This document shows, piece by piece, positions 17,059 to 29,647 of a DNA stretch of 64,000 bases; the stretch's first letter is position 1; every line of letters begins with the position of its first letter. The notes under the pieces were generated by a model. That model worked only from the letters and a program-made list of their open reading frames with translations. It was not told where the DNA came from and did not search any database. Made by a program: the position numbers and the translations under genes. The stretch is taken from positions 1 to 64,000 of the forward strand of contig NZ_JAAEDI010000008.1 in NCBI RefSeq assembly GCF_018129025.1, in the 5' to 3' direction. This DNA comes from Neoroseomonas terrae (GTDB lineage: Bacteria > Pseudomonadota > Alphaproteobacteria > Acetobacterales > Acetobacteraceae).

Positions 17059-19200
17059 ATGCCCGCCGAAGGCGGTCACCCCGATATTGCGCCGCGCGGC
17101 ACTGCGTTCGCTGCCCTCGATGCCATGATCCGTCCGCGGTCCGTCGCCGTCATCGGCGCTTCGGACGACGCGACCCGCATCGGTGGGCGGCCCATTGCCT
17201 ACATGACCAACCAGGGTTTCGCCGGCGCCATCCTGCCCGTGAATCCGAACCGCGCGACGGTCCAGGGGCTGCCCGCCTTCGCTTCCGTTTCCGCTCTGAC
17301 GCAGGTACCGGACGTTGCGATCGTCGCGGTGCCGGGCGAGGCGGCGGTGCAGGCCGTCGCCGATCTGGGCGCGAAGGGCTGCCGCGCGGCGATCGTCTTC
17401 ACCGCCGGCTTCGCCGAGGTGGATGAGGCCGGCGCGGCAATGCAGGACCGCTTGGTCGCGGCCGCCCGCCAGCATGGCATGCGCATCCTGGGGCCGAACT
17501 GCCTCGGCCTGTTCAACGCGGCGGTCGGCTTCTACCCCATGTTCTCGACCAGCTTCGAGCAGGGCTGGCCGATCCGCGGCAATATCGGCATTGCCTCGCA
17601 ATCCGGCGCCTATGGCACGCATCTGTTCGCGACGTCGCGGGCGCGCGGGCTCGGTACGACGGTCTGCGTCACGACCGGCAATGAGAGCGACGTCTCTCTC
17701 GGCGAAGTGATCGGCTGGATGGCGCAGGCACCGGAAGTCGAGGTGATCTGCGCCTATGCCGAAGGGATCCGCGAGAGCGCGCGCTTCACCGCCGCGCTCG
17801 ATCTGGCGCGGCGCAACCGCAAGCCGATCGTGATGATGAAGGTGGGTCGCTCGGAACTCGGCGGTCATGCGGCGAAGTCGCACACCGCGTCGATCGCCGG
17901 CGATGATGCGGTGACGGATGCCGTGCTGCGCGAATTCGGCGTGGTGCGAGCGAGCACGACGGAACAGATGCTCGACATCGCCTATGCGGCGTCGCGGCGC
18001 ATCTATCCGGCGAAGAACACGCTCGGCGTCATCACCGTGTCGGGCGGTGCCGGCGTGCTGATCTCGGATGCCGCGGAATCCGTCGGCCTGCCGATGCCGG
18101 AAATGCCGCAGGCGGCGCAGGACAAGCTGCGCTCGCTGATCTCCTTCTCCGCGCCGCGCAACCCCGTGGATTGCACCGCTCAGGCGGTGAACCAGACGGA
18201 GATGTTCGAGCATTTCCTCGAGACCACGGCGGAGGCCGGCGGCTACGAGTCGATGCTGGTGTTCCTGACGCAGACCGGCGGATCCACCACCATGGCGCCG
18301 AAGCTGCGCCCATACCTGAAGCAGGCCCGCGAGAAATTCGCGGACCGGCTCTGGGTGCTGTCGGTCATCGCTTCCGCCGACAAGGTGAAGGGGTACGAGG
18401 AAGACGGCTACATCGTCTTCGAGGACCCGACGCGCGCGGTGAACGCCATCGCGGCGATGGGCAGCTTCGGCGCAGCCTTCGCGGCCGCCGGTGAGCGCGA
18501 GGAGATCGTGCTGCCGGAGGTTCAATTGCCGGCGACGACGCCGACCGAGGCCGAGGGCAAGCGCATCCTGGCGGAAGCAGGCGTGCCGGCGGTGCCCGAG
18601 AAGGCCTGCGCGTCGGTGGAGGAAGCCGTCGCCGCGGCGGAAGCCTTCGGCTATCCGGTCGTCGCGAAGATCCTGTCTCCCGACATCCTGCACAAGAGCG
18701 AGATCGGCGGCGTCATCCTCGACCTGGCCGATGCGGCCGCGGTGCGGGAAGCGCATGCGACGCTGCTGGCGCGTGCCGCCGAGCGCGCGCCGGGTGCGCG
18801 CATCGAGGGCGTGCTGATCGCGAAGCAGATCAAGGGCGCAGTGGAGATGGCGCTCGGCATCGCGCGCGACCCGGTGTTCGGGCCCGTCGCGATGGTGGGC
18901 CTGGGTGGCGTGTTCATCGAGATCCTGAAGGACGTGTCCTTCCGCCGCTGCCCGTTCGGGGAGGCCGAGGCCGAGCAGATGATCCGCTCGCTGAAGGGCT
19001 TCCCGCTGCTGGATGGCGCGCGTGGCCGGCCGAAGGCGGATGTGGCGGCGTTGGCCTCGGCCCTCGCGGCGCTGTCGCGCTTCGCGGCGGGTGCGGGGGA
19101 TCGGCTGGCGGGCGTCGACGTGAACCCGCTGCTGGTGCTGCCGCAGGGGCAGGGTGCCTTTGCCGCCGATGCCGTCATCGGAGTCGGGGATTCGCACTGA
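17059..19200 (+). CDS. Acyl-CoA synthetase (NDP-forming), fused alpha/beta type
   Basis: A 713-aa fused enzyme of the ACD/Pat-like superfamily: CoA-binding Rossmann domain (~20-115, SVAVIGASDDATRIGGRP), two succinyl-CoA-ligase-like domains (~140-460) and an ATP-grasp domain (~485-700, with YPVVAKILSPDILHKSEIGGV). The phospho-transfer histidine lies in KSHTASIAGDD (H275). It makes an acyl-CoA from the free acid and ATP (or the reverse). AAGGAAA precedes the ATG at 17059. It is the first gene of an operon and its stop overlaps the next start as TGATG. The acid substrate is not known. Confidence 0.88.
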   Translation: MPAEGGHPDIAPRGTAFAALDAMIRPRSVAVIGASDDATRIGGRPIAYMTNQGFAGAILPVNPNRATVQGLPAFASVSALTQVPDVAIVAVPGEAAVQAVADLGAKGCRAAIVFTAGFAEVDEAGAAMQDRLVAAARQHGMRILGPNCLGLFNAAVGFYPMFSTSFEQGWPIRGNIGIASQSGAYGTHLFATSRARGLGTTVCVTTGNESDVSLGEVIGWMAQAPEVEVICAYAEGIRESARFTAALDLARRNRKPIVMMKVGRSELGGHAAKSHTASIAGDDAVTDAVLREFGVVRASTTEQMLDIAYAASRRIYPAKNTLGVITVSGGAGVLISDAAESVGLPMPEMPQAAQDKLRSLISFSAPRNPVDCTAQAVNQTEMFEHFLETTAEAGGYESMLVFLTQTGGSTTMAPKLRPYLKQAREKFADRLWVLSVIASADKVKGYEEDGYIVFEDPTRAVNAIAAMGSFGAAFAAAGEREEIVLPEVQLPATTPTEAEGKRILAEAGVPAVPEKACASVEEAVAAAEAFGYPVVAKILSPDILHKSEIGGVILDLADAAAVREAHATLLARAAERAPGARIEGVLIAKQIKGAVEMALGIARDPVFGPVAMVGLGGVFIEILKDVSFRRCPFGEAEAEQMIRSLKGFPLLDGARGRPKADVAALASALAALSRFAAGAGDRLAGVDVNPLLVLPQGQGAFAADAVIGVGDSH

Positions 19201-20063
19201 TGGCGATCAATCACGACCACCTGCTGAATTACCCGATCCCGGAGATCCGCCAGACGATCCGCTGGCAGGATACGGCGCTGTACAATTTCTCGATCGGGCT
19301 CGGCCAGGACCCGATGGACCAGGCGCAACTCGACTTCCTGTACGAGCCGCGGCTGAAGGCGATGCCCTCCATGGCGGTGGTGCTCGGCTATCCGGGCTTC
19401 TGGATCCGCAACCCGGACACCGGCGTCGATTGGACGCAGGTGCTGCATGGGGAACAGTCGATCATCCTGCACAAGCCGCTGCCGGCGGAAGGCGAGATCG
19501 TCGGCAAGTCGCGCATCACCAGCATCGTCGATCGCGGCGCCGGCAAGGGCGCGATGCTGTACAATGAACGCGTCGTGACCGACGCGAAGACGGGCGAGAA
19601 GCTGGCGACGCTGGAAGGCACGACCTTTGCGCGCGGCGATGGCGGTTTCGGCGGCCCGTCCGGCCCGATCCGCAAGCCGCATCCGGAACCCGAGCGCACG
19701 CCCGACTTCACGGTCGACCTGCCGACGCGGCCGGAACAGGCGATCGTCTATCGGCTGAACGGCGACCACAACCCGCTGCACATCGATCCGGACGTGGCGG
19801 CCAAGGCCGGCTTCAAGCAGCCGATCCTGCACGGGCTGTGCACCTTCGGCGTGGTCTGCCACGCGCTGATGAAGGCGCTGTGCGGGTATGATCCGGCGCG
19901 CTTCGGGCGGATGGATCTGCGCTTCTCCTCCCCGGTGTTCCCCGGCGAGACGATCCGCACCGAGATCTGGCACGAGGATGGCGGCGCGGCCTTCCGCGCG
20001 CGTGTCGTCGAGCGCGACAAGGTCGTGGTGAGCAATGGGTTGTTCCGACACGCGGGGGCATGA
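19200..20063 (+). CDS. MaoC family (R)-specific enoyl-CoA hydratase (hydratase-2 type)
   Basis: A 287-aa protein of two hot-dog repeats, the size of the hydratase-2 domain of peroxisomal multifunctional enzyme 2. The active-site motif is in the C-terminal repeat: YRLNGDHNPLHIDPDVA, giving the Asp/His pair, followed by GFKQPILHGL. It should hydrate a trans-2-enoyl-CoA to the (R)-3-hydroxyacyl-CoA in the cytoplasm. It is translationally coupled on both sides (TGATG with the ligase, four-base overlap with the PEP-mutase-like gene). The chain length of the substrate is unknown. Confidence 0.88.
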   Translation: MAINHDHLLNYPIPEIRQTIRWQDTALYNFSIGLGQDPMDQAQLDFLYEPRLKAMPSMAVVLGYPGFWIRNPDTGVDWTQVLHGEQSIILHKPLPAEGEIVGKSRITSIVDRGAGKGAMLYNERVVTDAKTGEKLATLEGTTFARGDGGFGGPSGPIRKPHPEPERTPDFTVDLPTRPEQAIVYRLNGDHNPLHIDPDVAAKAGFKQPILHGLCTFGVVCHALMKALCGYDPARFGRMDLRFSSPVFPGETIRTEIWHEDGGAAFRARVVERDKVVVSNGLFRHAGA

Positions 20064-20887
20064 TGGACGCATCCGAGCGCGCGGCGCGCTTCGCCGCCCT
20101 GCATGAATCCGGCTGCTTCGCGCTGCCGAATGCGTGGGATGCGGGCAGTGCGCGCATCCTGGCGCATGCCGGCGCGGTGGCGATCGCGACGACCTCGGCG
20201 GGCATCGCGTGGTCGCTCGGGCGGCGCGACTACGCGATCACGCTGGCTGAATCGCTGGACAACGCGCGCATCCTGATCGCGGCGACGGACCTGCCGGTCT
20301 CGGCCGATCTCGAGGACGGCTTCGGCCCGTCGCCAGAAGATTGCGCGATGACGGTGCGCGCGGCGGCGGAGGCCGGCCTCGCCGGCTGTACCATTGAGGA
20401 CACGACGCGCGACCCGGCCTCGCCCATCCACGACTTCGACCATTCGGTGGCGCGCATCCGCGCCGCGGTGCAGGCCGCCCGCGCGGTGGGCCGGCCCTTC
20501 GTGCTGACGGCGCGATCGGAGAACTTCCTGAACGGCCGGCCCGACCTGGACGACACGATTCGCCGGCTGGTGGCCTTCGCGGAAGCCGGGGCCGATTGTC
20601 TCTACGCGCCGTTCCTGCCGGACATGGATGCGATCGCGCAGGTGGTCGCCGCAGTGTCGCCGAAGCCGGTGAACGTGCTGGGTGGACCACGGGCGGGCTT
20701 CGTGCCGATGGCGACGCTCGCTGCGGCCGGCGTGCGGCGTGTCAGCGCGGGCGGGCTGATCACGCGGGCGGCCTATGCGCATACGCTTGAACTTGGTCGC
20801 GCGATGGTTGCGGGTGATTTGGCAAAGCTGGCCGGCGGCCCGGCGGGCAGCGAAGTGAGTGCCGCGATGCGCGGCGAGGGAGACTGA
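20060..20887 (+). CDS. Isocitrate lyase / PEP mutase superfamily protein
   Basis: A 275-aa TIM-barrel protein. Recognisable motifs are FALPNAWDAGSARILAHAG, the metal-site strand LPVSADLEDGFG, GCTIEDTT and LTARSENFLNG. The lyase signature KKCGH is absent, which argues against a true isocitrate or methylisocitrate lyase and for the carboxyvinyl-phosphonate mutase/oxaloacetate-decarboxylase-like branch. It probably makes or breaks a C-C bond alpha to a carboxylate. It overlaps the MaoC gene by four bases and ends five bases before the CoA-transferase, so it belongs to the same operon; its substrate is unknown. Confidence 0.8.
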   Translation: MMDASERAARFAALHESGCFALPNAWDAGSARILAHAGAVAIATTSAGIAWSLGRRDYAITLAESLDNARILIAATDLPVSADLEDGFGPSPEDCAMTVRAAAEAGLAGCTIEDTTRDPASPIHDFDHSVARIRAAVQAARAVGRPFVLTARSENFLNGRPDLDDTIRRLVAFAEAGADCLYAPFLPDMDAIAQVVAAVSPKPVNVLGGPRAGFVPMATLAAAGVRRVSAGGLITRAAYAHTLELGRAMVAGDLAKLAGGPAGSEVSAAMRGEGD

Positions 20888-20892
20888 CACCG

Positions 20893-21573
20893 GTGATCAA
20901 CAAGATCGTGCAATCCATGGCCGACGCCATGGCGGGCATCAAGGATGGATCGACCGTGCTGATCGGCGGCTTCGGTGCCGTGGGGCAGCCCGATGAGCTG
21001 ATCGAGGCGCTGATCGAGCAGGGTGCCAAGGACCTCACCTGCGTCTGCAACAACGCGGGCACGGGGCGCGTCGGCCTGGCGAAGCTGATGGAACTCGGGC
21101 GGGTGCGGAAGATCATCTGCTCCTTCCCGCGCAGCCAGGGTTCGGTGGTGTTCGAGGAACTGTACCGCGCCGGCAAGCTCGAACTGGAGATCGTGCCGCA
21201 GGGCACGATGGCCGAGCGCATGCGCGCCGCGGGCGCCGGCGTGCCGGCCTTCTTCACCGCGACCTCGGTCGGCACGATCCTCGCGAACGGCAAGGAAGAA
21301 CGCGAGTTCAACGGCCGGAAGTACGTGATGGAGCACGCGTTGAAGGGCGATGTCGCGCTGGTCGAGGCCTGGGAAGGCGATCGCTGGGGCAACCTGACCT
21401 ATCGCGCGTCCGGCCGGAACTTCAACCCGGTGATGGCGATGGCGTCGGACCTGACGATCGCGCAGGTGTCGCATCTGCGCGAACTGGGTGAGTTGGTGCC
21501 GGAGAACGTGCACACGCCGGGCATCTTCGTAAAGCGCGTGATCCAGGTGGATCGCGGGCCGAACTGGGCATAA
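20893..21573 (+). CDS. 3-oxoacid CoA-transferase, subunit A
   Basis: A 226-aa alpha subunit of a class I CoA-transferase: the glycine-rich CoA loop DGSTVLIGGFGAVGQPDELI, then the CNNAGTG and EIVPQGTMAERMRAAGAGVPAFFT signatures shared by ScoA, PcaI and AtoD. It starts with GTG at 20893, with a GGGAGA ribosome site in the end of the previous gene. With subunit B encoded 72 bases downstream it moves CoA between a dicarboxylate or short acyl donor and a 3-oxo acid. Sequence alone does not separate succinyl-CoA:acetoacetate from 3-oxoadipate use. Confidence 0.9.
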   Translation: MINKIVQSMADAMAGIKDGSTVLIGGFGAVGQPDELIEALIEQGAKDLTCVCNNAGTGRVGLAKLMELGRVRKIICSFPRSQGSVVFEELYRAGKLELEIVPQGTMAERMRAAGAGVPAFFTATSVGTILANGKEEREFNGRKYVMEHALKGDVALVEAWEGDRWGNLTYRASGRNFNPVMAMASDLTIAQVSHLRELGELVPENVHTPGIFVKRVIQVDRGPNWA

Positions 21574-21645
21574 CCCGCATCCGGTCGCCGCCGGCCGCAG
21601 CGTCGCGGCGGGAACCGGGTGCCGAACCGTAAGGAGGAGCAGGAC

Positions 21646-22287
21646 ATGTCGGGCTTCGACCGCAAGGCCATGGCCGCGCGCCTGGCGCAGGACATTCCCG
21701 AGGGCTGGATCGTCAACCTCGGCATCGGCATTCCGACCATGGTCGGGAACTACGTGCCGAGCGAGCGCGAGGTGATCTTCCATTCCGAGAACGGCATTCT
21801 CGGCATGGGCCCCGCGCCGGCGCCGGACAAGGTGGATCCGTGGCTGGTGAATGCCGGCAAGCAGGCGGTGACGCTGCTGCCGGGTGGTTCGTACTGCCAC
21901 CATGCCGACAGCTTCGCGATGATCCGCGGCGGGCATATCGACCTTTGCGTGTTGGGCGCCTTCGAGGTCGCGCAGAACGGCGACATCGCGAATTGGGCGA
22001 CGAGCGAGAACGATACGGCCCCGGCCGTGGGCGGTGCCATGGACCTCGGCGCGGGCGCGAAGCGCCTGTGGGTCATCATGGAGCACAGCACGAAGGATGG
22101 CCGTCCGAAGCTGGTGGAGCGCTGCGGCTACCCGCTAACGACGCCGGGTGCGGTGAAGCGCGTCTACACGAATCTCGGTGTCTTCGAGATCGTTGCCGAC
22201 AAGGGCTTCGTCGTCGTGGACCTCGCCCCCGGCGTGACGCTGGAAGAAGCGCAGGCCGCCACCGGCGCGACGCTCCACACGCAATGA
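21646..22287 (+). CDS. 3-oxoacid CoA-transferase, subunit B
   Basis: A 213-aa beta subunit. The catalytic glutamate that forms the glutamyl-CoA intermediate lies in FHSENGILGMG, and PDKVDPWLVNAGKQAVTLLPGG is the usual following segment. The catalytic Glu argues against an IpdAB-type ring hydrolase, which uses the same fold without it. The ATG at 21646 has an ideal AAGGAGGAG ribosome site; a longer in-frame reading begins inside that site and is rejected. It ends 32 bases before a hairpin repeat that may end the upstream transcript. Confidence 0.92.
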   Translation: MSGFDRKAMAARLAQDIPEGWIVNLGIGIPTMVGNYVPSEREVIFHSENGILGMGPAPAPDKVDPWLVNAGKQAVTLLPGGSYCHHADSFAMIRGGHIDLCVLGAFEVAQNGDIANWATSENDTAPAVGGAMDLGAGAKRLWVIMEHSTKDGRPKLVERCGYPLTTPGAVKRVYTNLGVFEIVADKGFVVVDLAPGVTLEEAQAATGATLHTQ

Positions 22288-22319
22288 CCGGCTGCCTCTC
22301 GCCAGCGGCGAGGGGCACA

Positions 22320-22365
22320 GACAGAAAAAGGAGGGGGTTCGGGGGAGTTCATCTCCCCCGACCTT
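22320..22365 (+). repeat. Dispersed hairpin repeat, family A, copy 1
   Basis: The copy begins GACAGAAAAAGGAGGGGG and contains the hairpin GGGGGAG-TTCAT-CTCCCCC. Two more copies are at 33582-33626 (inverted) and 56134-56179. The stretch lies directly before the acyl-CoA dehydrogenase start. On the minus strand the hairpin is followed by CTCCTTTTT, like an intrinsic terminator. Confidence 0.85.
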
Positions 22366-22374
22366 TTGGAAGTG

Positions 22375-23445
22375 ATGAGCCAGGCACTCGACGACCGATC
22401 CGAATCCATCCGCATGATCCGCGACAGCGCGGGTGCGGTCGCCCCGCGCGACGGCGACACGAAGCGCGTTCGTGCGCTGCGCTTCGTTGAGCCCGGCTTC
22501 TCGCGTGACGTCTTCGCGGAGATGGGCGCGCTGGGCTGGATCGGCCTGGCGGCGCCGGAGGCGGCCGGTGGCAGCGGCCTTGGCATGTCTGAGGCGGTGG
22601 CGCTGACCGAGGAACTCGGCGCGGGCCTGGCGCCGGAACCGCTGATCCCGGCGATGCTCTCCGCGCGCCTGCTGGCGGCGGCGGAGGACAAGGCGCTGCT
22701 TGGTGGATTGCTGGACGGCAGCAAGGTGGTGCTGACCGCGTGGCAGGAGAAGGCCGACAGCATCGCGGTGCCCGGCACGGGGGATGCGCCGCGCATGTTC
22801 ATCCCGCAGGCTGGCGGGGCGGACGCCTTCCTGCTGCCGGTGCGCGAAGGCAACCGCATCGCGCTGGTGGCGCTTGAGGCGGCGGGGTCTGACCTGGTCC
22901 TGGAGAAGACCATGGATGGCGGCTTCGTCGGCACGCTGCGCGCGGACCTGTCGCGCGGCAGCCGCATTGCGGACGATGTCGGCGCCGTGGTGGAGCAGGC
23001 GATCGACGAGGCCGCGCTGGCCACGGCCGGTCACATGCTCGGGTTGATGGAGAAGGCGTTCGAACTGACGCTCGGCTACCTCAAAACGCGGCAGCAATTC
23101 GGGCGGATCATCGGCACCTTCCAGTCACTGCAGCACCGCGCGGCGGATCTGAAGATCCATGTGTCGCTGACGCGTGCGGCGGTGGAAAGCGCTGCGGCGG
23201 TGCTGGATGACGGCGCGACCGGCGCGGTGCGGCAGGCGGCCGTGTCGAAGGCGAAGCACCGCGCGGTTGAATCCGGAATGTATGTGCTGCGGCAATGCAT
23301 CCAGCTGCATGGCGGTATCGGCTACACGGACGAATACGATGTCGGGCTGTATCTGCGGCGCGGCATGGTCATCATGAATCAGTACGGCGCGGCCGCGCTG
23401 CATCGCCGCCGCTTCATGGCGCTGGCGCCGGAGGATGTGGAATGA
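22375..23445 (+). CDS. Acyl-CoA dehydrogenase-like protein (probable partner subunit)
   Basis: A 356-aa member of the acyl-CoA dehydrogenase family, short for it. The N-terminal helical domain (GWIGLAAPEAAGG, ALTEELGAGLAPEPL) and the C-terminal domain (KTRQQFGRIIGTFQSLQHRAADL, QLHGGIGYTDEY) are clear. The middle β-domain lacks the usual TEPxAGSD flavin/substrate motif, and the C-terminus lacks the GGSNEIQR segment that carries the base in its neighbour. It probably pairs with the complete dehydrogenase at 24210-25382 as a heteromer. ATG at 22375 is chosen; it overlaps the next gene by four bases. Confidence 0.82.
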   Translation: MSQALDDRSESIRMIRDSAGAVAPRDGDTKRVRALRFVEPGFSRDVFAEMGALGWIGLAAPEAAGGSGLGMSEAVALTEELGAGLAPEPLIPAMLSARLLAAAEDKALLGGLLDGSKVVLTAWQEKADSIAVPGTGDAPRMFIPQAGGADAFLLPVREGNRIALVALEAAGSDLVLEKTMDGGFVGTLRADLSRGSRIADDVGAVVEQAIDEAALATAGHMLGLMEKAFELTLGYLKTRQQFGRIIGTFQSLQHRAADLKIHVSLTRAAVESAAAVLDDGATGAVRQAAVSKAKHRAVESGMYVLRQCIQLHGGIGYTDEYDVGLYLRRGMVIMNQYGAAALHRRRFMALAPEDVE

Positions 23446-24206
23446 GCGAGGCGCGTGTCCGGGAGGAGATGGACGGCAACGTCCTGATCCTGACCATCGA
23501 CTATCCGCAGCGGAAGAACGCGATCGCCCCTGCGGTGCGCGCGGCGTTGGAGGACGCGATCGAGCGCGGCCATGCCGACAAGGCCGTGCGTGCCATCGTC
23601 ATCACGGGCGCGGAGGGCACCTTCTGCGCGGGCGGCGATATCTCCTCGATGGATGTGGGGGATGCGCTGGCGGGGCGGGAACGCATGCGGCGCACGCATC
23701 GCCTCGTGCGGCTGATGGCGCGCGGCGCGAAGCCGATCGTCGCAGCGGTGGAGGGTTGGGCAGCGGGTGCTGGCATGGCCGTCGCCTGTGCCTGCGACAC
23801 CATCGTCGCGGCCGAGGATGCACGCTTCGTCGCCGGCTTCCACAAGATCGGGCTGATGTCCGACATGGGCCTGCCGTACTTCTTGCCGCGCCGCGTCAGC
23901 GTCGGCCGGGCGCGCCGCATCCTGTTCTACCATGAGGTGGTCAACGCGCCGGAAGGCGAGCGCATCGGCCTCGTGGACTACCTCGCCCCCCCGGGCAAGG
24001 CGCTGGAGGTCGCGCTGGAGAAGGCGCGCTTCCTTGCCGCCGAGGCGTCCGGCCCGATCGAGCTGACGAAGAAGATCCTGTCGGAGGGCCTCGACGAGGC
24101 GCTGGCCGACGAGCAGACCTTCCAGGGCCTGCTGTTCACCACATCCGACTTCCAGGAAGGCCGCGCGGCGTTCCTCGAGAAGCGTAAGCCCAAGTTCGGA
24201 GGCTGA
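23442..24206 (+). CDS. Enoyl-CoA hydratase/isomerase (crotonase) family protein
   Basis: A 254-aa crotonase-fold enzyme. It carries the oxyanion-hole motifs AIVITGAEGTFCAGGDIS and VAAVEGWAAGAGMAVACACD. The usual Glu of the second acid/base position of hydratases is not obvious in the FHKIGLMSDMGLPYFLPR segment, where an Asp is seen instead, so isomerase, hydratase or thioesterase activity are all possible. It lies between two acyl-CoA dehydrogenase genes with a four-base overlap upstream and a three-base gap downstream, so all three act on the same acyl-CoA. Confidence 0.87.
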   Translation: MSEARVREEMDGNVLILTIDYPQRKNAIAPAVRAALEDAIERGHADKAVRAIVITGAEGTFCAGGDISSMDVGDALAGRERMRRTHRLVRLMARGAKPIVAAVEGWAAGAGMAVACACDTIVAAEDARFVAGFHKIGLMSDMGLPYFLPRRVSVGRARRILFYHEVVNAPEGERIGLVDYLAPPGKALEVALEKARFLAAEASGPIELTKKILSEGLDEALADEQTFQGLLFTTSDFQEGRAAFLEKRKPKFGG

Positions 24207-24209
24207 ACC

Positions 24210-25382
24210 ATGGCCGTCAGCATCGCACCGAAGGAAACCGCCGACCTCAGCGCCATGGAGGACGAGGCGTTCCGCGCCCATGTCCGCCAGTGGATCGAGG
24301 CGAATTACCCGTCCGAGCTGCGCAACCCGCCGAAGCGCCTGCACTGGGACGAGAACAAGCCCTGGTACTTCAAGCTCGCCGAGAAGGGCTGGCTCTGCCC
24401 CGGCTGGCCGCGGCAGTTCGGTGGCCTTGGTCTCGCGCCCGCCAAGCAGATCATCTTCACCGAGGAAGTCGAACGCCACGGCTGCGCCCGCACCAACGAC
24501 CACGGCATCGTCATGGTCGGCCCGCTGCTGATCAACCACGGCACGGATGCGCAGCAGCAGGAATTCCTGCCGAAGATCCTCAATGGCGAGCATGTCTGGT
24601 GCCAGGGCTATTCCGAACCCAATGCCGGGTCGGACCTCGCCGCGTTGCGCACGGAAGCCGTGCTCGATGGCGATGACTACGTCGTCAATGGGCAGAAGAT
24701 CTGGACCACGCTCGCCTCCGACGCCAACTGGTGCTTCCTGCTGGTCCGCACCGACAAGAACGCGAAGAAGCAGGAAGGAATCTCCTTCCTGCTGGTGGAC
24801 ATGGCGACGCCGGGCATCACGGTGAAGCCGATCATCAACCTCGAATACCATGACGAATTCTGCGAGGTGTTCTTCGACAACGTGCGGGTGCCGGCGAAGA
24901 ACCTGGTCGGCACGCCGAACCGCGGCTGGGACATGGCGAAGGCGCTGCTGTCCTTCGAACGCATCTATCTCGGCTCGCCGCGCCTGTCGGCCTATGCCTT
25001 CGCGCGACTGCGCCAGCTCGCGGAACGCATGGGCGTGTGGGAAGAAGCGACCTTCCAGGACACCTATGGCCGCCTGCGCCTGGACCTCGAAGATTTGAAG
25101 TCGCTCTACGGCACCTTCGTGGACAAGCTGCGCCGTGGTGAGACCCTCGGCGCCGATGTCTCGATGCTGAAGGTGTTCCAGACCGAGCTGTTCCAACGCA
25201 TCACCGACACGATGCTGGAGATCGCGGGCGAGAATGCCGGGTTGCTGGAACCGATGGAAGGCAACCGGAACCTCAACCCGACCGGGCAGTACATCCAGGC
25301 GCGGCCGGCCACGATCTATGGCGGGTCGAACGAGATCCAGCGGAACATCCTGTCGAAGAACGTCTTGGGCCTGCCGGGGTAG
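24210..25382 (+). CDS. Acyl-CoA dehydrogenase (complete catalytic type)
   Basis: A 390-aa flavoprotein that forms a 2,3-double bond in an acyl-CoA and passes electrons to ETF. The middle domain has [18 protein letters not shown] and the [10 protein letters not shown] strand; the C-terminus has [24 protein letters not shown] with the catalytic-base region. Domain order and length are typical. The FadE28/ACAD branch used on branched or bulky acids is similar in the [12 protein letters not shown] and GWPRQFGG segments. It is the last gene of the operon and is followed by a strong hairpin. Confidence 0.9.
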   Translation: MAVSIAPKETADLSAMEDEAFRAHVRQWIEANYPSELRNPPKRLHWDENKPWYFKLAEKGWLCPGWPRQFGGLGLAPAKQIIFTEEVERHGCARTNDHGIVMVGPLLINHGTDAQQQEFLPKILNGEHVWCQGYSEPNAGSDLAALRTEAVLDGDDYVVNGQKIWTTLASDANWCFLLVRTDKNAKKQEGISFLLVDMATPGITVKPIINLEYHDEFCEVFFDNVRVPAKNLVGTPNRGWDMAKALLSFERIYLGSPRLSAYAFARLRQLAERMGVWEEATFQDTYGRLRLDLEDLKSLYGTFVDKLRRGETLGADVSMLKVFQTELFQRITDTMLEIAGENAGLLEPMEGNRNLNPTGQYIQARPATIYGGSNEIQRNILSKNVLGLPG

Positions 25383-25389
25383 CTGGCCT

Positions 25390-25416
25390 CGCCGGGCGCT
25401 CCGGAAGCGCCCGGCG
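25390..25416 (+). terminator. Hairpin ending the acyl-CoA operon
   Basis: A perfect 11-bp stem (CGCCGGGCGCT / AGCGCCCGGCG) with a 5-base loop starts seven bases after the dehydrogenase stop. The downstream bases are CAACCTTTCC, so the T-tract is weak. Confidence 0.6.
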
Positions 25417-25512
25417 CAACCTTTCCGGTTGTCCATGCGCTGTGGCCGAAGGCCGTTGGCGAGCAGCTTCGTGCCGCTGCCGCCAGGCCAGCCAGCGCAA
25501 GGAAGCCAGCCA

Positions 25513-27603
<2,091 letters not shown>

Positions 27604-27650
27604 CCCTCGCCGGTTGACTTATGCGACCGGCGGGCGTCGAAGGGGGGCGC

Positions 27651-29507
<1,857 letters not shown>

Positions 29508-29647
29508 GCGGCGACGGGCGCGCGCCGCCCTACCTCCGGTCCCCCTTCTGCACGGCGTTGCAAAGCGCGGAGGCCAGCGGACGTCGATGTCGTTGACCTC
29601 GTGCACGGCTCACGAAACCATGTCCGTCGGCATCGACGGAGCCTCCC

